In this document: piece after piece, positions 45,061 to 54,040 of the stretch
Layout of the letters: every line of letters starts with the position of its first letter
Numbering within the stretch: the stretch's first letter is position 1
Translations under genes and position numbers: made by a program
Notes under the pieces: model-generated
Database searches by the model: none
The model's input: only the letters and a program-made list of their open reading frames with translations
Told to the model about the DNA's origin: nothing
Source: Lysobacteraceae bacterium
GTDB taxonomy: Bacteria; Pseudomonadota; Gammaproteobacteria; Xanthomonadales; BQJN01
Direction of reading: 5' to 3'
DNA: 63,427 bases
Assembly (NCBI GenBank): GCA_021604725.1
Contig: BQJN01000007.1
Coordinates: 1-63,427, forward strand

Positions 45061-45333
45061 TTACTGCGTGGCGAATCGTTTGGCCGCTCGCTCCCTTGCT
45101 TTCTGGGCTTCGGTTTCCCGGTTTTTTGGCGGGGCCTGGGTGACCAGGTTGCCGAGTAGTTCGGTCGCCACTGCCGTGAAGTCATCGATGGCCTGGTCGA
45201 AAGCCTGCTGATTGGCTTTTGATGGGCGAGTGGTGCCACTGAGCTTGCGGGTGAACTGGATTGCAGCGGCACGTATTTCGTCGTGCGTTGCCGGCGGGTC
45301 GAAGTTGAACAGCGTCTTGATGTTTCGGCACAT
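45061..45333 (-). CDS. DUF2277 family protein
   Basis: A 90-aa cytoplasmic protein. Its N-terminus MCRNIKTLFNFDPPATHDEI with the following AAAIQFTRKLSG matches the DUF2277 family from memory. Function unknown. The C-terminus is charged (NRETEAQKARERAAKRF). It is a single gene on the minus strand; 164 bp to the next gene hold nothing I can assign. Confidence 0.85.
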   Translation of the reverse strand: MCRNIKTLFNFDPPATHDEIRAAAIQFTRKLSGTTRPSKANQQAFDQAIDDFTAVATELLGNLVTQAPPKNRETEAQKARERAAKRFATQ

Positions 45334-45497
45334 GATTCAGATTCCCGGTTTCTATCCTCGAACCATCATACAGCCTCTAATTTCGACAATGACTTTGCCG
45401 ATGTTGCGCAATGGCTGACGGACCGGACTTTCGGCACTGCGAATGGCTGCACCTGCGCAGATAGGCTGCGGGTGGTCCAACAACTGGAGAGGCTGTG

Positions 45498-46238
45498 ATG
45501 CGCTTTTTGACTTGCGGAATGATTTGGTTACTAGTGAGCGCGGGCGGCGTGTCAGCCCAGGAACCGGCGCAGTTGTTGCCATCCAAACCGGTGACCATTG
45601 ATGCCGAACAGGCCTACGTTGGTGAACGAATATTCCAGGTGGTCAATGCAGGTGAGCCGGCGGGGCTGATCACGGTTCACACTCGGTTCACCGAGTCGGG
45701 TCACTACGTGATTCACGACCACTCAGCCAGCGAGTTGTTGGGCGTAGATGAGGAGATCATGATGATTCTCGATGGCCAAACCTTTGCACCGATCCGTGTC
45801 CAGGTGCACGGCCGAATGGGTCCGAACTACGTAGATTTCAATTGGTTGTGGTCAGAACAGGCGGCCGATGGTCAAGCCGAGATCTACAACTTTGAAACTG
45901 GTGCACTGGCCCATCATGTCATCAATCGAGAGATGCCAGCAGGAGCACTGACTCGAGGCACGGTCCTGTTTCTCGCCAATGCCATGGCCATCAAGGAGGA
46001 TGCGGTGATCGAACTCAATTGGTTCAATACGCAGAACGGACAAATTAGACCAATTACATTAACCGTGGTCGGCAGCGAACAGGTGACGGTTCCCGCAGGT
46101 ACCTTCGACACCTACAAGGTGACGCAGCAAGGCGGGCAGCCAGGCAACACGTTATACATCACCAAGGAAATGCCTCGACGCATCGTGCGCTTCGACGTCA
46201 CCGGTACCGATATGCAGCTGTTGCTGCAGTCGCTGTAG
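45498..46238 (+). CDS. Exported DUF3108-like protein
   Basis: A 246-aa protein with a signal peptide (MRFLTCGMIWLLVSAGGVSA). ATG 45498 is used; GTG 45495 is one codon upstream, and GGAGAGG lies just before. The mature part is beta-rich with DGQTFAPIRVQVHG and VTVPAGTFDTYKVTQ, the pattern of DUF3108-like periplasmic proteins that form large beta folds. Function unknown. Confidence 0.7.
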   Translation: MRFLTCGMIWLLVSAGGVSAQEPAQLLPSKPVTIDAEQAYVGERIFQVVNAGEPAGLITVHTRFTESGHYVIHDHSASELLGVDEEIMMILDGQTFAPIRVQVHGRMGPNYVDFNWLWSEQAADGQAEIYNFETGALAHHVINREMPAGALTRGTVLFLANAMAIKEDAVIELNWFNTQNGQIRPITLTVVGSEQVTVPAGTFDTYKVTQQGGQPGNTLYITKEMPRRIVRFDVTGTDMQLLLQSL

Positions 46239-46418
46239 TTAGAGTCCACGATTAGCCATCCGTGGCTAACGCGGACACGGCCTTTCAGAAGCGTGGTTAT
46301 GAAAGTTCTTCATTTTCAATAAACTGAAAATGGCTGGCACTTCCGTGTGCCACGGCGAGATCGTCCACAGTTTGCATTCTTGGACCACGATCAACGCTTA
46401 ATCGTTGTTGGCAAAAGG

Positions 46419-46886
46419 CTATTGCAGATGCAGCTTCATGCCTTGGTGCGAGGCAATGAACCCAAAGTCTTGATAGAACTTAAGCGCCTCTGCTCTGGCT
46501 TTGTCAGTCGTCAGCTGCACCAGCCCGCATTTTCGTTCGCGCGCCAAATCGACCGCTGCGGCGAGCAGCCGTTTGCCGATGCCCTTGTTTCGAGCGTTGG
46601 GATGGACCCGAACCCCCTCGATTTGCGCCCGCCACGCCCCCTGGTAGGTCAGGTTCGGGATTAGCGTGACTTGCAGGACGCCAACCACCTGGTCATTCGT
46701 TGAGGCGACAATCAGGTGGTTGTTGCTGTCTTGCTCGATAGCCGCAAAGGCGGCTCGATAGGCGGTCAGATCAGCGTCTCGCTCGCGTTGTGACCCCAAT
46801 GGATCATCGGCCAGCATAGCGACGATCTCTGGCAGGTCGGCGTGGGATGCGGTTCGCAACTGAATATTCGATTGGTTTGGTGGCAT
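46419..46886 (-). CDS. GNAT-family N-acetyltransferase
   Basis: A 155-aa protein with a complete GNAT core: NHLIVASTNDQVVGVLQVTL, then IEGVRVHPNARNKGIGKRLL (acetyl-CoA loop R/Q-x-x-G-x-G) and ALKFYQDFGFIASHQGMKL. It resembles small-molecule or aminoglycoside-type acetyltransferases, but the substrate is unknown. It stands alone on the minus strand. The 180 bp after its stop contain a CATTTTCA/TGAAAATG inverted repeat (46311-46332). Confidence 0.88.
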   Translation of the reverse strand: MPPNQSNIQLRTASHADLPEIVAMLADDPLGSQRERDADLTAYRAAFAAIEQDSNNHLIVASTNDQVVGVLQVTLIPNLTYQGAWRAQIEGVRVHPNARNKGIGKRLLAAAVDLARERKCGLVQLTTDKARAEALKFYQDFGFIASHQGMKLHLQ

Positions 46887-47049
46887 GGCGGTAGCGTGTC
46901 GCAGCGGAAGGCGTATCGTCTCAGGTCATATCTTGCGCTGCAATCAGCAGTAACGGCGATGTGCCGTCCAATGCAATGCTCACAATTCTCTAACGCCTGG
47001 CTAACATTCCCCATGCTAAAGTGCCGGCATTGGCTCATAGGAAATGACT

Positions 47050-47991
47050 TTGAAAAGAAAGGCTCTGTTAACTGCCGGTGCGGCCTTATCCATGGCGACG
47101 CTACTGGGCGTGGCTTTCAGCAACAATGCGATTGCCAGTGATGACAGCATTGGTCAGATCAACGGAGTGCCGACGGTCGATTTGATTTTCGTCAGCCCGT
47201 TTGAGGAGTCGGTGCCGCACATCGTCTTGACCGCCACCCCCAATCCAGTGATTGTTGCAGGACAATCCAACCTGCATTGGGAGGTCGTCGACAGTATTTC
47301 CTGCAGTATGTCGGATGGGCCAGGAACAGCTTGGTCGGCGATTTCGAACCCGCCGCCAATGGGCGATTTTCTGGTTGAGAACGTGTTCTCGACCAAGCGG
47401 TTTACCATGACCTGCGACAATGATATTGGCCAGACCACAAGGACGGTTGTACTCGGTGCGGTATCGGATGTGTCTGGATTCCCGGGTTTCGGTGTGTTCC
47501 CATTGGGTTGTGACACCAACCCGATCCCGGGTGTTGAGTGGCAGGCGTCGCCGTCGAGTTATGCCGGTTTATTCATGCCGTGGCCAGGTGAGTTCGGTGA
47601 CTGGCAGAATGTTGCAGTGGACACCGACAAGTGGATATCACTGTATTTCGACACCGGCCCTGACATCACCTCCGGCAAAATGGAAACGGCACCGAACAAT
47701 TGGCTTGGCGGCGATCGTCCGAAGATATTCTCGTTCTCCGAATGTCCCGGCGATTTTGTATCCATGCCAGCGGCTTGTTTGTTCAGTCCGGCCAGCACAT
47801 CCGGTTTGCTTTGGTGGGCAAATGAAGACTCGGGTGGGGCCGTTTGTTTCCTGCAGCCAAATACCCGCTACTACATGAACATTATTTACGCAGCTCCCGA
47901 TAGTCTGCAGCAAACTTTGTGTACCGATGTAATGAATGAGCCACTTTCAAGTTGTGGCTTTCAAGGCATTCCCCGCGGACCTTGGCTGTGA
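47050..47991 (+). CDS. Secreted protein of unknown function
   Basis: A 313-aa exported protein (signal peptide KRKALLTAGAALSMATLLGVAFS). TTG 47050 has AGGA 7 bp upstream; ATG 47044 is in frame but only 1 bp from it, so either may be used. An early PTVDLIFVSPFE segment resembles the DGFE-type tail of other secreted proteins but sits near the N-terminus. An Ig-like region follows (TATPNPVIVAGQSNLHWEVV), then a Trp- and Cys-rich domain (at least eight Cys) with CDTNPIPGVEWQASPSSYAG and WWANEDSGGAVCFLQPNTRYY. I recognise no family. Confidence 0.65.
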   Translation: MKRKALLTAGAALSMATLLGVAFSNNAIASDDSIGQINGVPTVDLIFVSPFEESVPHIVLTATPNPVIVAGQSNLHWEVVDSISCSMSDGPGTAWSAISNPPPMGDFLVENVFSTKRFTMTCDNDIGQTTRTVVLGAVSDVSGFPGFGVFPLGCDTNPIPGVEWQASPSSYAGLFMPWPGEFGDWQNVAVDTDKWISLYFDTGPDITSGKMETAPNNWLGGDRPKIFSFSECPGDFVSMPAACLFSPASTSGLLWWANEDSGGAVCFLQPNTRYYMNIIYAAPDSLQQTLCTDVMNEPLSSCGFQGIPRGPWL

Positions 47992-48105
47992 TCTGGCTTT
48001 AGTTCGCCGTCAGGCACTGCGGGTTCGCCAATGGAGAGCCCGATCGGTCCCGTGCTCAAAAAGTGATACATTAGCCCCACATTTATCAAAGGGGAGTGTT
48101 TGCTG

Positions 48106-49206
48106 GTGAGCACACAAAACTCAGGGGTGACGACCAGCCAAGTGGTCGAGATTGTGATCGGTGTCGGCCTGATCGCGTTGATCGTGCTTTGGTGCGCGCA
48201 GATTTTGCAGCCGTTCGTTGGCCTGATCGCGTGGGGCGCGGTCGTGGCAGTCGCCGTTTATCCACTGTTTCTGAAGTTGAAGTCGGCACTGGGCGGCTCG
48301 TCGAAATTGGCGGTCACCGCAGTCGTTTTGATCAGCCTGGCTGTCATCGTGGTGCCTGCTGCGCTGTTTGCAGACTCTCTCGCCGGCAGTGTCAAGTCTT
48401 TCACCCAGTCGGCCAGCTCAGGTACGTTTCATGTCAGGCCACCGGCCGAAGGCGTCAAGGATTGGCCGCTGGTGGGTGAAAAGGCTTATGCAGTCTGGTC
48501 TGAGGCCGCGGTTAATCTGAAGGGGCTTTTGGAAGAGCATAGTGACGGGCTGCATCAGATCGCGGTCAAAGGGCTGAAGCAGGTCGCGCAAACCAGCATT
48601 GGCATCCTCGCCTTTATTATCTCCATCTTTATAGCGGCGGCGTTTCTGGCCAGCGCCAACAGCTGCTCGGCTGGCATGAGCCGCTTGTCTCGCCGGCTGG
48701 CGGGTGACAACGGCGACGAAATGCTGGCGTTGACTGTCGCCACAGTACGCTCGGTAGCGGTAGGAGTGTTGGGTATCGCCTTTATTCAGGCTGTGGCCGG
48801 GGGAGTGGGCATGGTCGCTGTAGGCGTACCCGGTGCTGGCATCTGGACCCTCGCAATTTTAATTGTGGCCATTGCGCAGCTTCCTCCATGGCTGGTGCTT
48901 GGGCCGGTCATTGTCTATGTGTTCTCAGTCGAAGAGAGCTCTACCGTGGCCATCGTGTTCATGGTGTGGAGCTTGATCGTGTCGTTTGCCGACATGTTCT
49001 TGAAACCACTGTTGCTGGGGCGCGGACTTGATGTGCCGATGCTGGTGATTCTGCTCGGTGCCATCGGTGGCATGATCACTGCCGGCATCATGGGCTTGTT
49101 TGTCGGTGCGGTGGTGCTGGCCCTGGGCTATGTCCTGTTCATGCAATGGTTGACCATGCACGACCCGGTCGAAGATTCACCGGCAGTAGCTAGCGAAGAC
49201 AAATGA
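48106..49206 (+). CDS. AI-2E family transporter (PerM-like)
   Basis: A 366-aa membrane protein. GTG 48106 is about 9 bp after GGGGAG; TTG 48100 is closer. It has about eight helices, with the family's central region IGILAFIISIFIAAAFL, GVPGAGIWTLAILIVAIAQLP and a C-terminal LKPLLLGRGLDVPMLVILLG. The family exports small molecules or acts in Na+/H+ exchange, so the function cannot be fixed. The stop overlaps the ion-channel gene (ATGA). Confidence 0.88.
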   Translation: MSTQNSGVTTSQVVEIVIGVGLIALIVLWCAQILQPFVGLIAWGAVVAVAVYPLFLKLKSALGGSSKLAVTAVVLISLAVIVVPAALFADSLAGSVKSFTQSASSGTFHVRPPAEGVKDWPLVGEKAYAVWSEAAVNLKGLLEEHSDGLHQIAVKGLKQVAQTSIGILAFIISIFIAAAFLASANSCSAGMSRLSRRLAGDNGDEMLALTVATVRSVAVGVLGIAFIQAVAGGVGMVAVGVPGAGIWTLAILIVAIAQLPPWLVLGPVIVYVFSVEESSTVAIVFMVWSLIVSFADMFLKPLLLGRGLDVPMLVILLGAIGGMITAGIMGLFVGAVVLALGYVLFMQWLTMHDPVEDSPAVASEDK

Positions 49207-49658
49207 TTCTGACGCTGGCGATTGGAAGCCTGATGATCATGGGCAACATGATCATTCAGGTTCTGGCAGTGGTGGTGCTGGTGCGCATGTTCGCGCAACG
49301 GATCGAGAAGTTCCGGCACGGCCGAGGCTTTGGCTTTGACGTGCGTGTTGTCAGCACCGTCATGCTGGTGTTGTTCGCCGGACATATCCTGCAATTTGCG
49401 ACGTGGGCGATGTTGTTCGTCTGGCTCGACCAGTTCGAAGACTTCGCGACCGCGTTCTACCACTCGACCGTGAATTTCACTTCTTTAGGCTACGGCGACA
49501 TTGTGATGTCGCCCCAGTGGCGTCTGCTTGGTGGCCTCGAGGCGGCCAACGGCGTACTGATGTTTGGCCTGTCTGCGGGCACTTTGCTGTCGGTAATGAA
49601 CCGCTTGTTCAATCGACACGTTGAAGCGGTCAGCGAGCGGCGAGATCGGTCGGCGTGA
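49203..49658 (+). CDS. Two-transmembrane ion channel (K+ channel-like)
   Basis: A 151-aa protein with a first helix near 4-27, a second near 51-75, a pore helix and selectivity filter in STVNFTSLGYGDIVMS, and a final helix around 112-132. TSLGYGD is close to the K+-channel TVGYGD filter, with Leu for Val. No ligand-binding domain follows. It overlaps both neighbours by 4 bp, so it may serve the efflux operon, for example by charge balance (inference). Confidence 0.82.
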   Translation: MILTLAIGSLMIMGNMIIQVLAVVVLVRMFAQRIEKFRHGRGFGFDVRVVSTVMLVLFAGHILQFATWAMLFVWLDQFEDFATAFYHSTVNFTSLGYGDIVMSPQWRLLGGLEAANGVLMFGLSAGTLLSVMNRLFNRHVEAVSERRDRSA

Positions 49659-51214
49659 GTTTGTTGGAGGGGTTTAGGGTGCGACGGAACAGCGGTGTTT
49701 TTGCCGTGGCTATTGCTTTCGCCGCAGGCGCTTGTGCGCCGGTCGGGCCGGATTTTGTCAAGCCGGATCTGGACCCACCAGCCGATTGGTCGCAATCGGT
49801 GGAACAGGGACTGGATCCTGCTGCACATTCGCTGGATCGCTGGTGGGAGCAGTTCAACGATCCAGTGCTCAACGAACTGGTCGAGCGCGCCCGACGCAAC
49901 AACAACGCCTTGCAAATTTCCGGGCTTGGCGTGTTGGAGGCACGAGCGCTTCTGGGTATCGCCAGCGGATCGAGCTACCCCCAAACTCAAATCCTGGCAG
50001 GCAGTGCGATGTATGTGTCGCCGGCTGAGAATACCGGCGTGAAGTCAGGCTTTGGCCAGTATAGTGTGGGGCTGAGTGCCTCCTGGGAGATCGATTTTTG
50101 GGGCAAATACAGACGTGGCATTGAATCTGCAGACGCTGCGTTTATGGCTTCCAAAGCCGGCTACAGCCAGGCTCAGGTGCTGCTAACCGCGGCAGTCGTT
50201 AGCGCTTATTCGGTGGCCAGGATTACCGAAGCTCAGCTAGAGATTTCAGAGCAGAACGTGGTTTTGCAAGAGCGTAGCTTTCAGATCGCTAGTGTGCTGT
50301 ATGAGAACGGCGAAGATTCAGAGTTGGACGTACAACAGGCCAAAACCCTGTTGTTGGCAACTCAAGCCTCCATACCGAGTCTGCGTGCGGCCTTGAAGCA
50401 AGCCTATAACGCCCTTTCGGTGCTGGTAGGTGAACCACCGGGCACTATAGATGCGGTAATTGGTGCTGGTCCGATTCCTGAGATTCCCGAGGCCATGGGT
50501 ATTGGCTTTCCCGCGGACATGTTGCGTCGGCGTCCTGATGTGTTTCAGGCTGAACTGCTGGCCATGGCGCAAAATGCGCAGGTCGGTTTGGCTGAGGCAT
50601 CTCTGTATCCCAGCTTTAGTTTGCTCGGGTCGATCGGCATGTCGGCAGGCGGCCCCGGTGACAGCGACTTTGGACAGATGTTCGACGCCGATGCCTTGGG
50701 CTTTTCGGTCGGCCCACAATTGATCTGGCCGTTTTTCAACTACGGCCGCATCAAGAACAACGTACGAGTGCAAGACGCCCGCTTGCAACAAGCGCTGGTG
50801 GCCTATCGCGAGACCGTGCTTCAGGCCGCGCGCGAGGCAGAGGATGCGATGGCAGGCTACATCGGCGCGCGACAACAGGCCGAAATATTGGCCAAGGCGG
50901 TGGAGTCGGCGAAACGTTCGAACCAGTTATCTACCTTGCGTTATCGCGAGGGGTTTTCAGACTACCAGCGCGTACTGGATTCGCAGCAGGCTCTTTTTTC
51001 ACAGCAACAACGCTACATTGCCGCCCGTGGTGAGGCCGTGCTCAATTTGATTGGTCTATTCCAGGCGCTGGGTGGTGGATGGGAAGCAGACACCGTCCCC
51101 AGAGTACGGCAGGAAACGCTTGAAGCAATGCAGCAAAGAACCGATTGGGGGCAACTGATCAATGTGATCGAGCCGGTCGACAGCGACCGAACCTACCCCC
51201 GACCCGATTGGTAG
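49655..51214 (+). CDS. NodT-family outer-membrane efflux lipoprotein
   Basis: A 519-aa protein started by GTG 49655 (GTGA overlap with the channel gene). A signal with lipobox AAGAC leads to ACAPVGPDF, the NodT hallmark. Two OEP repeats follow, with DPVLNELVERARRNNNALQ and the second copy FPADMLRRRPDVFQAELLAMAQNAQVGLAEASLYP. It forms the TolC-like exit duct for the HlyD/DUF2955 pump encoded next. Confidence 0.92.
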   Translation: MSLLEGFRVRRNSGVFAVAIAFAAGACAPVGPDFVKPDLDPPADWSQSVEQGLDPAAHSLDRWWEQFNDPVLNELVERARRNNNALQISGLGVLEARALLGIASGSSYPQTQILAGSAMYVSPAENTGVKSGFGQYSVGLSASWEIDFWGKYRRGIESADAAFMASKAGYSQAQVLLTAAVVSAYSVARITEAQLEISEQNVVLQERSFQIASVLYENGEDSELDVQQAKTLLLATQASIPSLRAALKQAYNALSVLVGEPPGTIDAVIGAGPIPEIPEAMGIGFPADMLRRRPDVFQAELLAMAQNAQVGLAEASLYPSFSLLGSIGMSAGGPGDSDFGQMFDADALGFSVGPQLIWPFFNYGRIKNNVRVQDARLQQALVAYRETVLQAAREAEDAMAGYIGARQQAEILAKAVESAKRSNQLSTLRYREGFSDYQRVLDSQQALFSQQQRYIAARGEAVLNLIGLFQALGGGWEADTVPRVRQETLEAMQQRTDWGQLINVIEPVDSDRTYPRPDW

Positions 51215-51228
51215 TGACATGATGACGA

Positions 51229-52362
51229 ATGGAAAGCGAAATGACTGACAGCAAAGATGTGGCTGCCGACAACGAGACTGAAGATACGAAGAACGCAGAT
51301 CCCGTTCGGCGCGTAACACTGATTCTGCTGGCAGTAATCGTGTTGCTGGTGATCTGGTACCTGCGTGCAGACCGCGTGACCCCCTACACCTCGCAGGCCC
51401 GTGTACACGCACTGGTGGTGCCGATTGCGCCGGAAGTGTCGGGCACGGTGACGTCGGTAGCGGTCAGCAACAACCAACGCGTAGAAGCGGGCCAGGTGTT
51501 GTTTCAGATCGATGTCGAAAACTACCAGATGGCGGTAGACAACGCTGAGGCGACATTGGAGTTGGCACGCCAGAACCAGGGTGTCTCCAACGCCAATGTT
51601 GAAGCGGCGCGGGCACAGTTGGCGACCGCCGAGGCGAACCAAAAAAAGGCAGAGCAGGATGCCGTTCGTATGCGCAACATTCGCGACGAAGATCCTGGTG
51701 CCATATCGCAACGTCGAATCGACTCAGCAGAGTCCAATCTGGCGGCATCGGTTGGCCGTGTGGAAGGGGCCCGGGCCAACCTCGAAAAAGCCATTCAGGC
51801 ACTGGGTGCTGAGGGCGATGACAACTCGTCGATTCAACAAGCGCTGGTGGCCGTCGACCAGGCCAAGCTGAACCTGCAACGGGCGACGGTTCGAGCGCCG
51901 ACCGACGGCGTGGTCACCGATGTGCGCCTGGACAAAGGAAATTTCGCGGCTGCCGGCCATCCTCAACTGACGTTCATCTCAACCCGCGACGTGTGGATTC
52001 AGGCCGACTACACTGAAAACAACCTCGGCAACATCGATGTCGGCGATGAAGTTGCGGTCGTTTTCGATGTGCTGCCGGGCAAGGTCATCAAGGGTCGCGT
52101 ACGTGAGGTCGGTTTCGGTGTGTCCGTAGATTCGGCCCCATTGGGCAGTCTGCCCACCATCAACAACGATAAAAATTGGCTGCGTGACGCGCAGCGTTAT
52201 CCGGTGCTGGTCGAGTTTGACATCACCGACGCCAATGATCGGCGTCACTTGAAAGTCGGTTCGCAGGTCTCGGTGATCGTCTTTACCGGTGAACACTGGT
52301 TGTTCAATGCACTGGCTCGATTCCATATCTGGCTGGTATCGAAGTTGACGTATGCCTATTGA
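51229..52362 (+). CDS. HlyD/EmrA-type membrane fusion protein
   Basis: A 377-aa adaptor with a short cytoplasmic N-terminus, one membrane helix (about 24-44, VTLILLAVIVLLVIWYL), a lipoyl half (VSGTVTSVAVSNNQRVEAGQVLFQID), a helical hairpin (about 100-210), the second half RATVRAPTDGVVTDVRLDKG, and a beta barrel. ATG 51229 is used; ATG 51241, with GGAAAG 5 bp upstream, is also plausible. It links the inner-membrane protein to the NodT duct. Confidence 0.92.
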   Translation: MESEMTDSKDVAADNETEDTKNADPVRRVTLILLAVIVLLVIWYLRADRVTPYTSQARVHALVVPIAPEVSGTVTSVAVSNNQRVEAGQVLFQIDVENYQMAVDNAEATLELARQNQGVSNANVEAARAQLATAEANQKKAEQDAVRMRNIRDEDPGAISQRRIDSAESNLAASVGRVEGARANLEKAIQALGAEGDDNSSIQQALVAVDQAKLNLQRATVRAPTDGVVTDVRLDKGNFAAAGHPQLTFISTRDVWIQADYTENNLGNIDVGDEVAVVFDVLPGKVIKGRVREVGFGVSVDSAPLGSLPTINNDKNWLRDAQRYPVLVEFDITDANDRRHLKVGSQVSVIVFTGEHWLFNALARFHIWLVSKLTYAY

Positions 52363-52432
52363 TTCGACAGCGCGCTATCGGTTCGATGCGCGAATCGACA
52401 ATGATCGCCAATAGCATCGAGAGCCTGGCCTG

Positions 52433-53512
52433 ATGCACGCTCTGGCCAGCCGACGCATTCTGCGACTGGCGCTGGGCACCTCACTGTGCCTGGCATTTTC
52501 TCAAGCGGTCGCCTGGCAACTGTCCTTTATCGCGCCGATCATCACCTTGATGATCCTGTCGACGCCGATGCCGGTATTTGGCTTGAAAAAGGGACTGGCC
52601 TTCATGCTCGCCATGCTGTTGCCGGTGATCATTGCGATGGGCATGTTGCCGTTTTTGATGCACGCCCGCTGGGCCGGCATTTTGATGTTGGCGCTGGCGC
52701 TGTTTTACAGTTTTCACTTCACCGCCAAAGGTGGACCGGCGGTACTGGGTACCTTCATCACCATTGGCTTGACCCTAGTGGTGACCATAGGCTCGGTGTC
52801 GCCGGCATTGATGACAACACTGGTTGAGAGCCTGGCGTTGGGTCTGATGTTCGGCTTGTGTTTTGTCTGGATCGCGCATGCGCTGTTGCCGGATCGCCAA
52901 AGCAAGATGGCCGCAGCACAACCGCCTCGGCCAAAGCCGACTGCAGTCGACCCGCAAACGGCCTTGCGTGGTGCGCTTAAAGCCTTGTTGGTGGTGTTGC
53001 CTTTAGCCCTGGTTTTTTTGTTCATCAGCGGCAGCACGTCCTACACCGCGGTGATGATCAAAGTCTCTTCGATGGGTCAGCAAGCCACCACCGAGGACAG
53101 TCGCAAGATGGGGCGATCACTGTTGTTCTCGACTTTTTGGGGCGGTGTCGGGGCGATCGCGATCTGGTATCTGCTTAGCATCTGGCCATCCTTGTTGCTT
53201 TACTGTCTGGCAGTGGCCTTGATCGGCTTGATCTTTGGTCGCCGAATTTTCGTCGGTAAATCACTGGCTGCGGATGCTGGCAACTGGTCTTACGCTTATC
53301 TGACCATGATTGTCATTATTGCGCCGTCAGTGCTGGATGGCTTTGGTAGCGATGGTGCCACCTCTGCGTTCTGGTTCCGTATCGGCTTGTTTGTTGCCAT
53401 CGCCGTGTATGGCAGCGTCGCTGTTGCCGTATTTGATGCTTTCTGGCCGGAACGGAAGAAGGAAGGCACTGCACCGCCGGCGGACCACTCCGCAGCAACG
53501 AACACCGCATAG
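52433..53512 (+). CDS. DUF2955 membrane protein (FUSC-like pump component)
   Basis: A 359-aa inner-membrane protein with about ten helices in two sets (about 15-155 and 185-345) separated by a polar loop, as in fusaric-acid-resistance/DUF2955 proteins. It begins MHALASRRILRLALGTSLCLAFS. Such proteins accompany HlyD-type adaptors and serve as the inner-membrane partner for export of aromatic acids. It ends the five-gene operon AI-2E transporter, channel, NodT, HlyD, DUF2955. Confidence 0.78.
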   Translation: MHALASRRILRLALGTSLCLAFSQAVAWQLSFIAPIITLMILSTPMPVFGLKKGLAFMLAMLLPVIIAMGMLPFLMHARWAGILMLALALFYSFHFTAKGGPAVLGTFITIGLTLVVTIGSVSPALMTTLVESLALGLMFGLCFVWIAHALLPDRQSKMAAAQPPRPKPTAVDPQTALRGALKALLVVLPLALVFLFISGSTSYTAVMIKVSSMGQQATTEDSRKMGRSLLFSTFWGGVGAIAIWYLLSIWPSLLLYCLAVALIGLIFGRRIFVGKSLAADAGNWSYAYLTMIVIIAPSVLDGFGSDGATSAFWFRIGLFVAIAVYGSVAVAVFDAFWPERKKEGTAPPADHSAATNTA

Positions 53513-53551
53513 GCGGCGCCAACACGGTTCAGGCGTATCAGCGCTCGTTCG

Positions 53552-53863
53552 CTATTTGTCCGCGCACGCCTTTAGCGCTGCTTCATAGGCTTCATTCAAA
53601 CGACCGGCATTGTCAGCCATGCCAGCGGCTTCCAGCTTCATTTGATTAATCTCGCCAAGGCCGATGCTGCCGTCGGCGGTCATTTGCTCTACGGCGCAAT
53701 TGGCAGCGGTGCGCGACATGCCCTGGTTGAAGGCCATGATCTTGGTCGCCGCAGCGTCGAAAAAGCGATTGCCGGTCATCTCTGCGTCCGCAGCTGACGC
53801 CGGCTGTTCACCAGAGCAAGCGACGACGATGACAGAGGCCAGGACAATGGATCGAAGAGCCAT
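53552..53863 (-). CDS. Small predicted lipoprotein of unknown function
   Basis: A 103-aa protein. ATG 53863 lies 9 bp after AAGGG, whereas ATG 53872 touches it. The signal ends in a lipobox (VIVVAC-SGE). The mature part is short and helical with two more Cys (ANCAVEQM and LKACADK) that may form a disulfide. Family unknown. It converges on the efflux operon. The 177 bp before the next gene contain an AAACACCT/AGGTGTTT hairpin (53966-53995). Confidence 0.65.
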   Translation of the reverse strand: MALRSIVLASVIVVACSGEQPASAADAEMTGNRFFDAAATKIMAFNQGMSRTAANCAVEQMTADGSIGLGEINQMKLEAAGMADNAGRLNEAYEAALKACADK

Positions 53864-54040
53864 AAGCGGCATCCCTTTGATGTTGACAGTGAGGGCGCTG
53901 AGGTTACTGCAAGGTGCCCGATACGCGCAAATCCAATATCACCAGGTATCTGATGTAACGCTTTGAAACACCTTGTCTGTTTTTGATAGGTGTTTGGGGC
54001 GTAGAATGGCATCACCGAGGTGCAATCTTAAGGAACTGCT

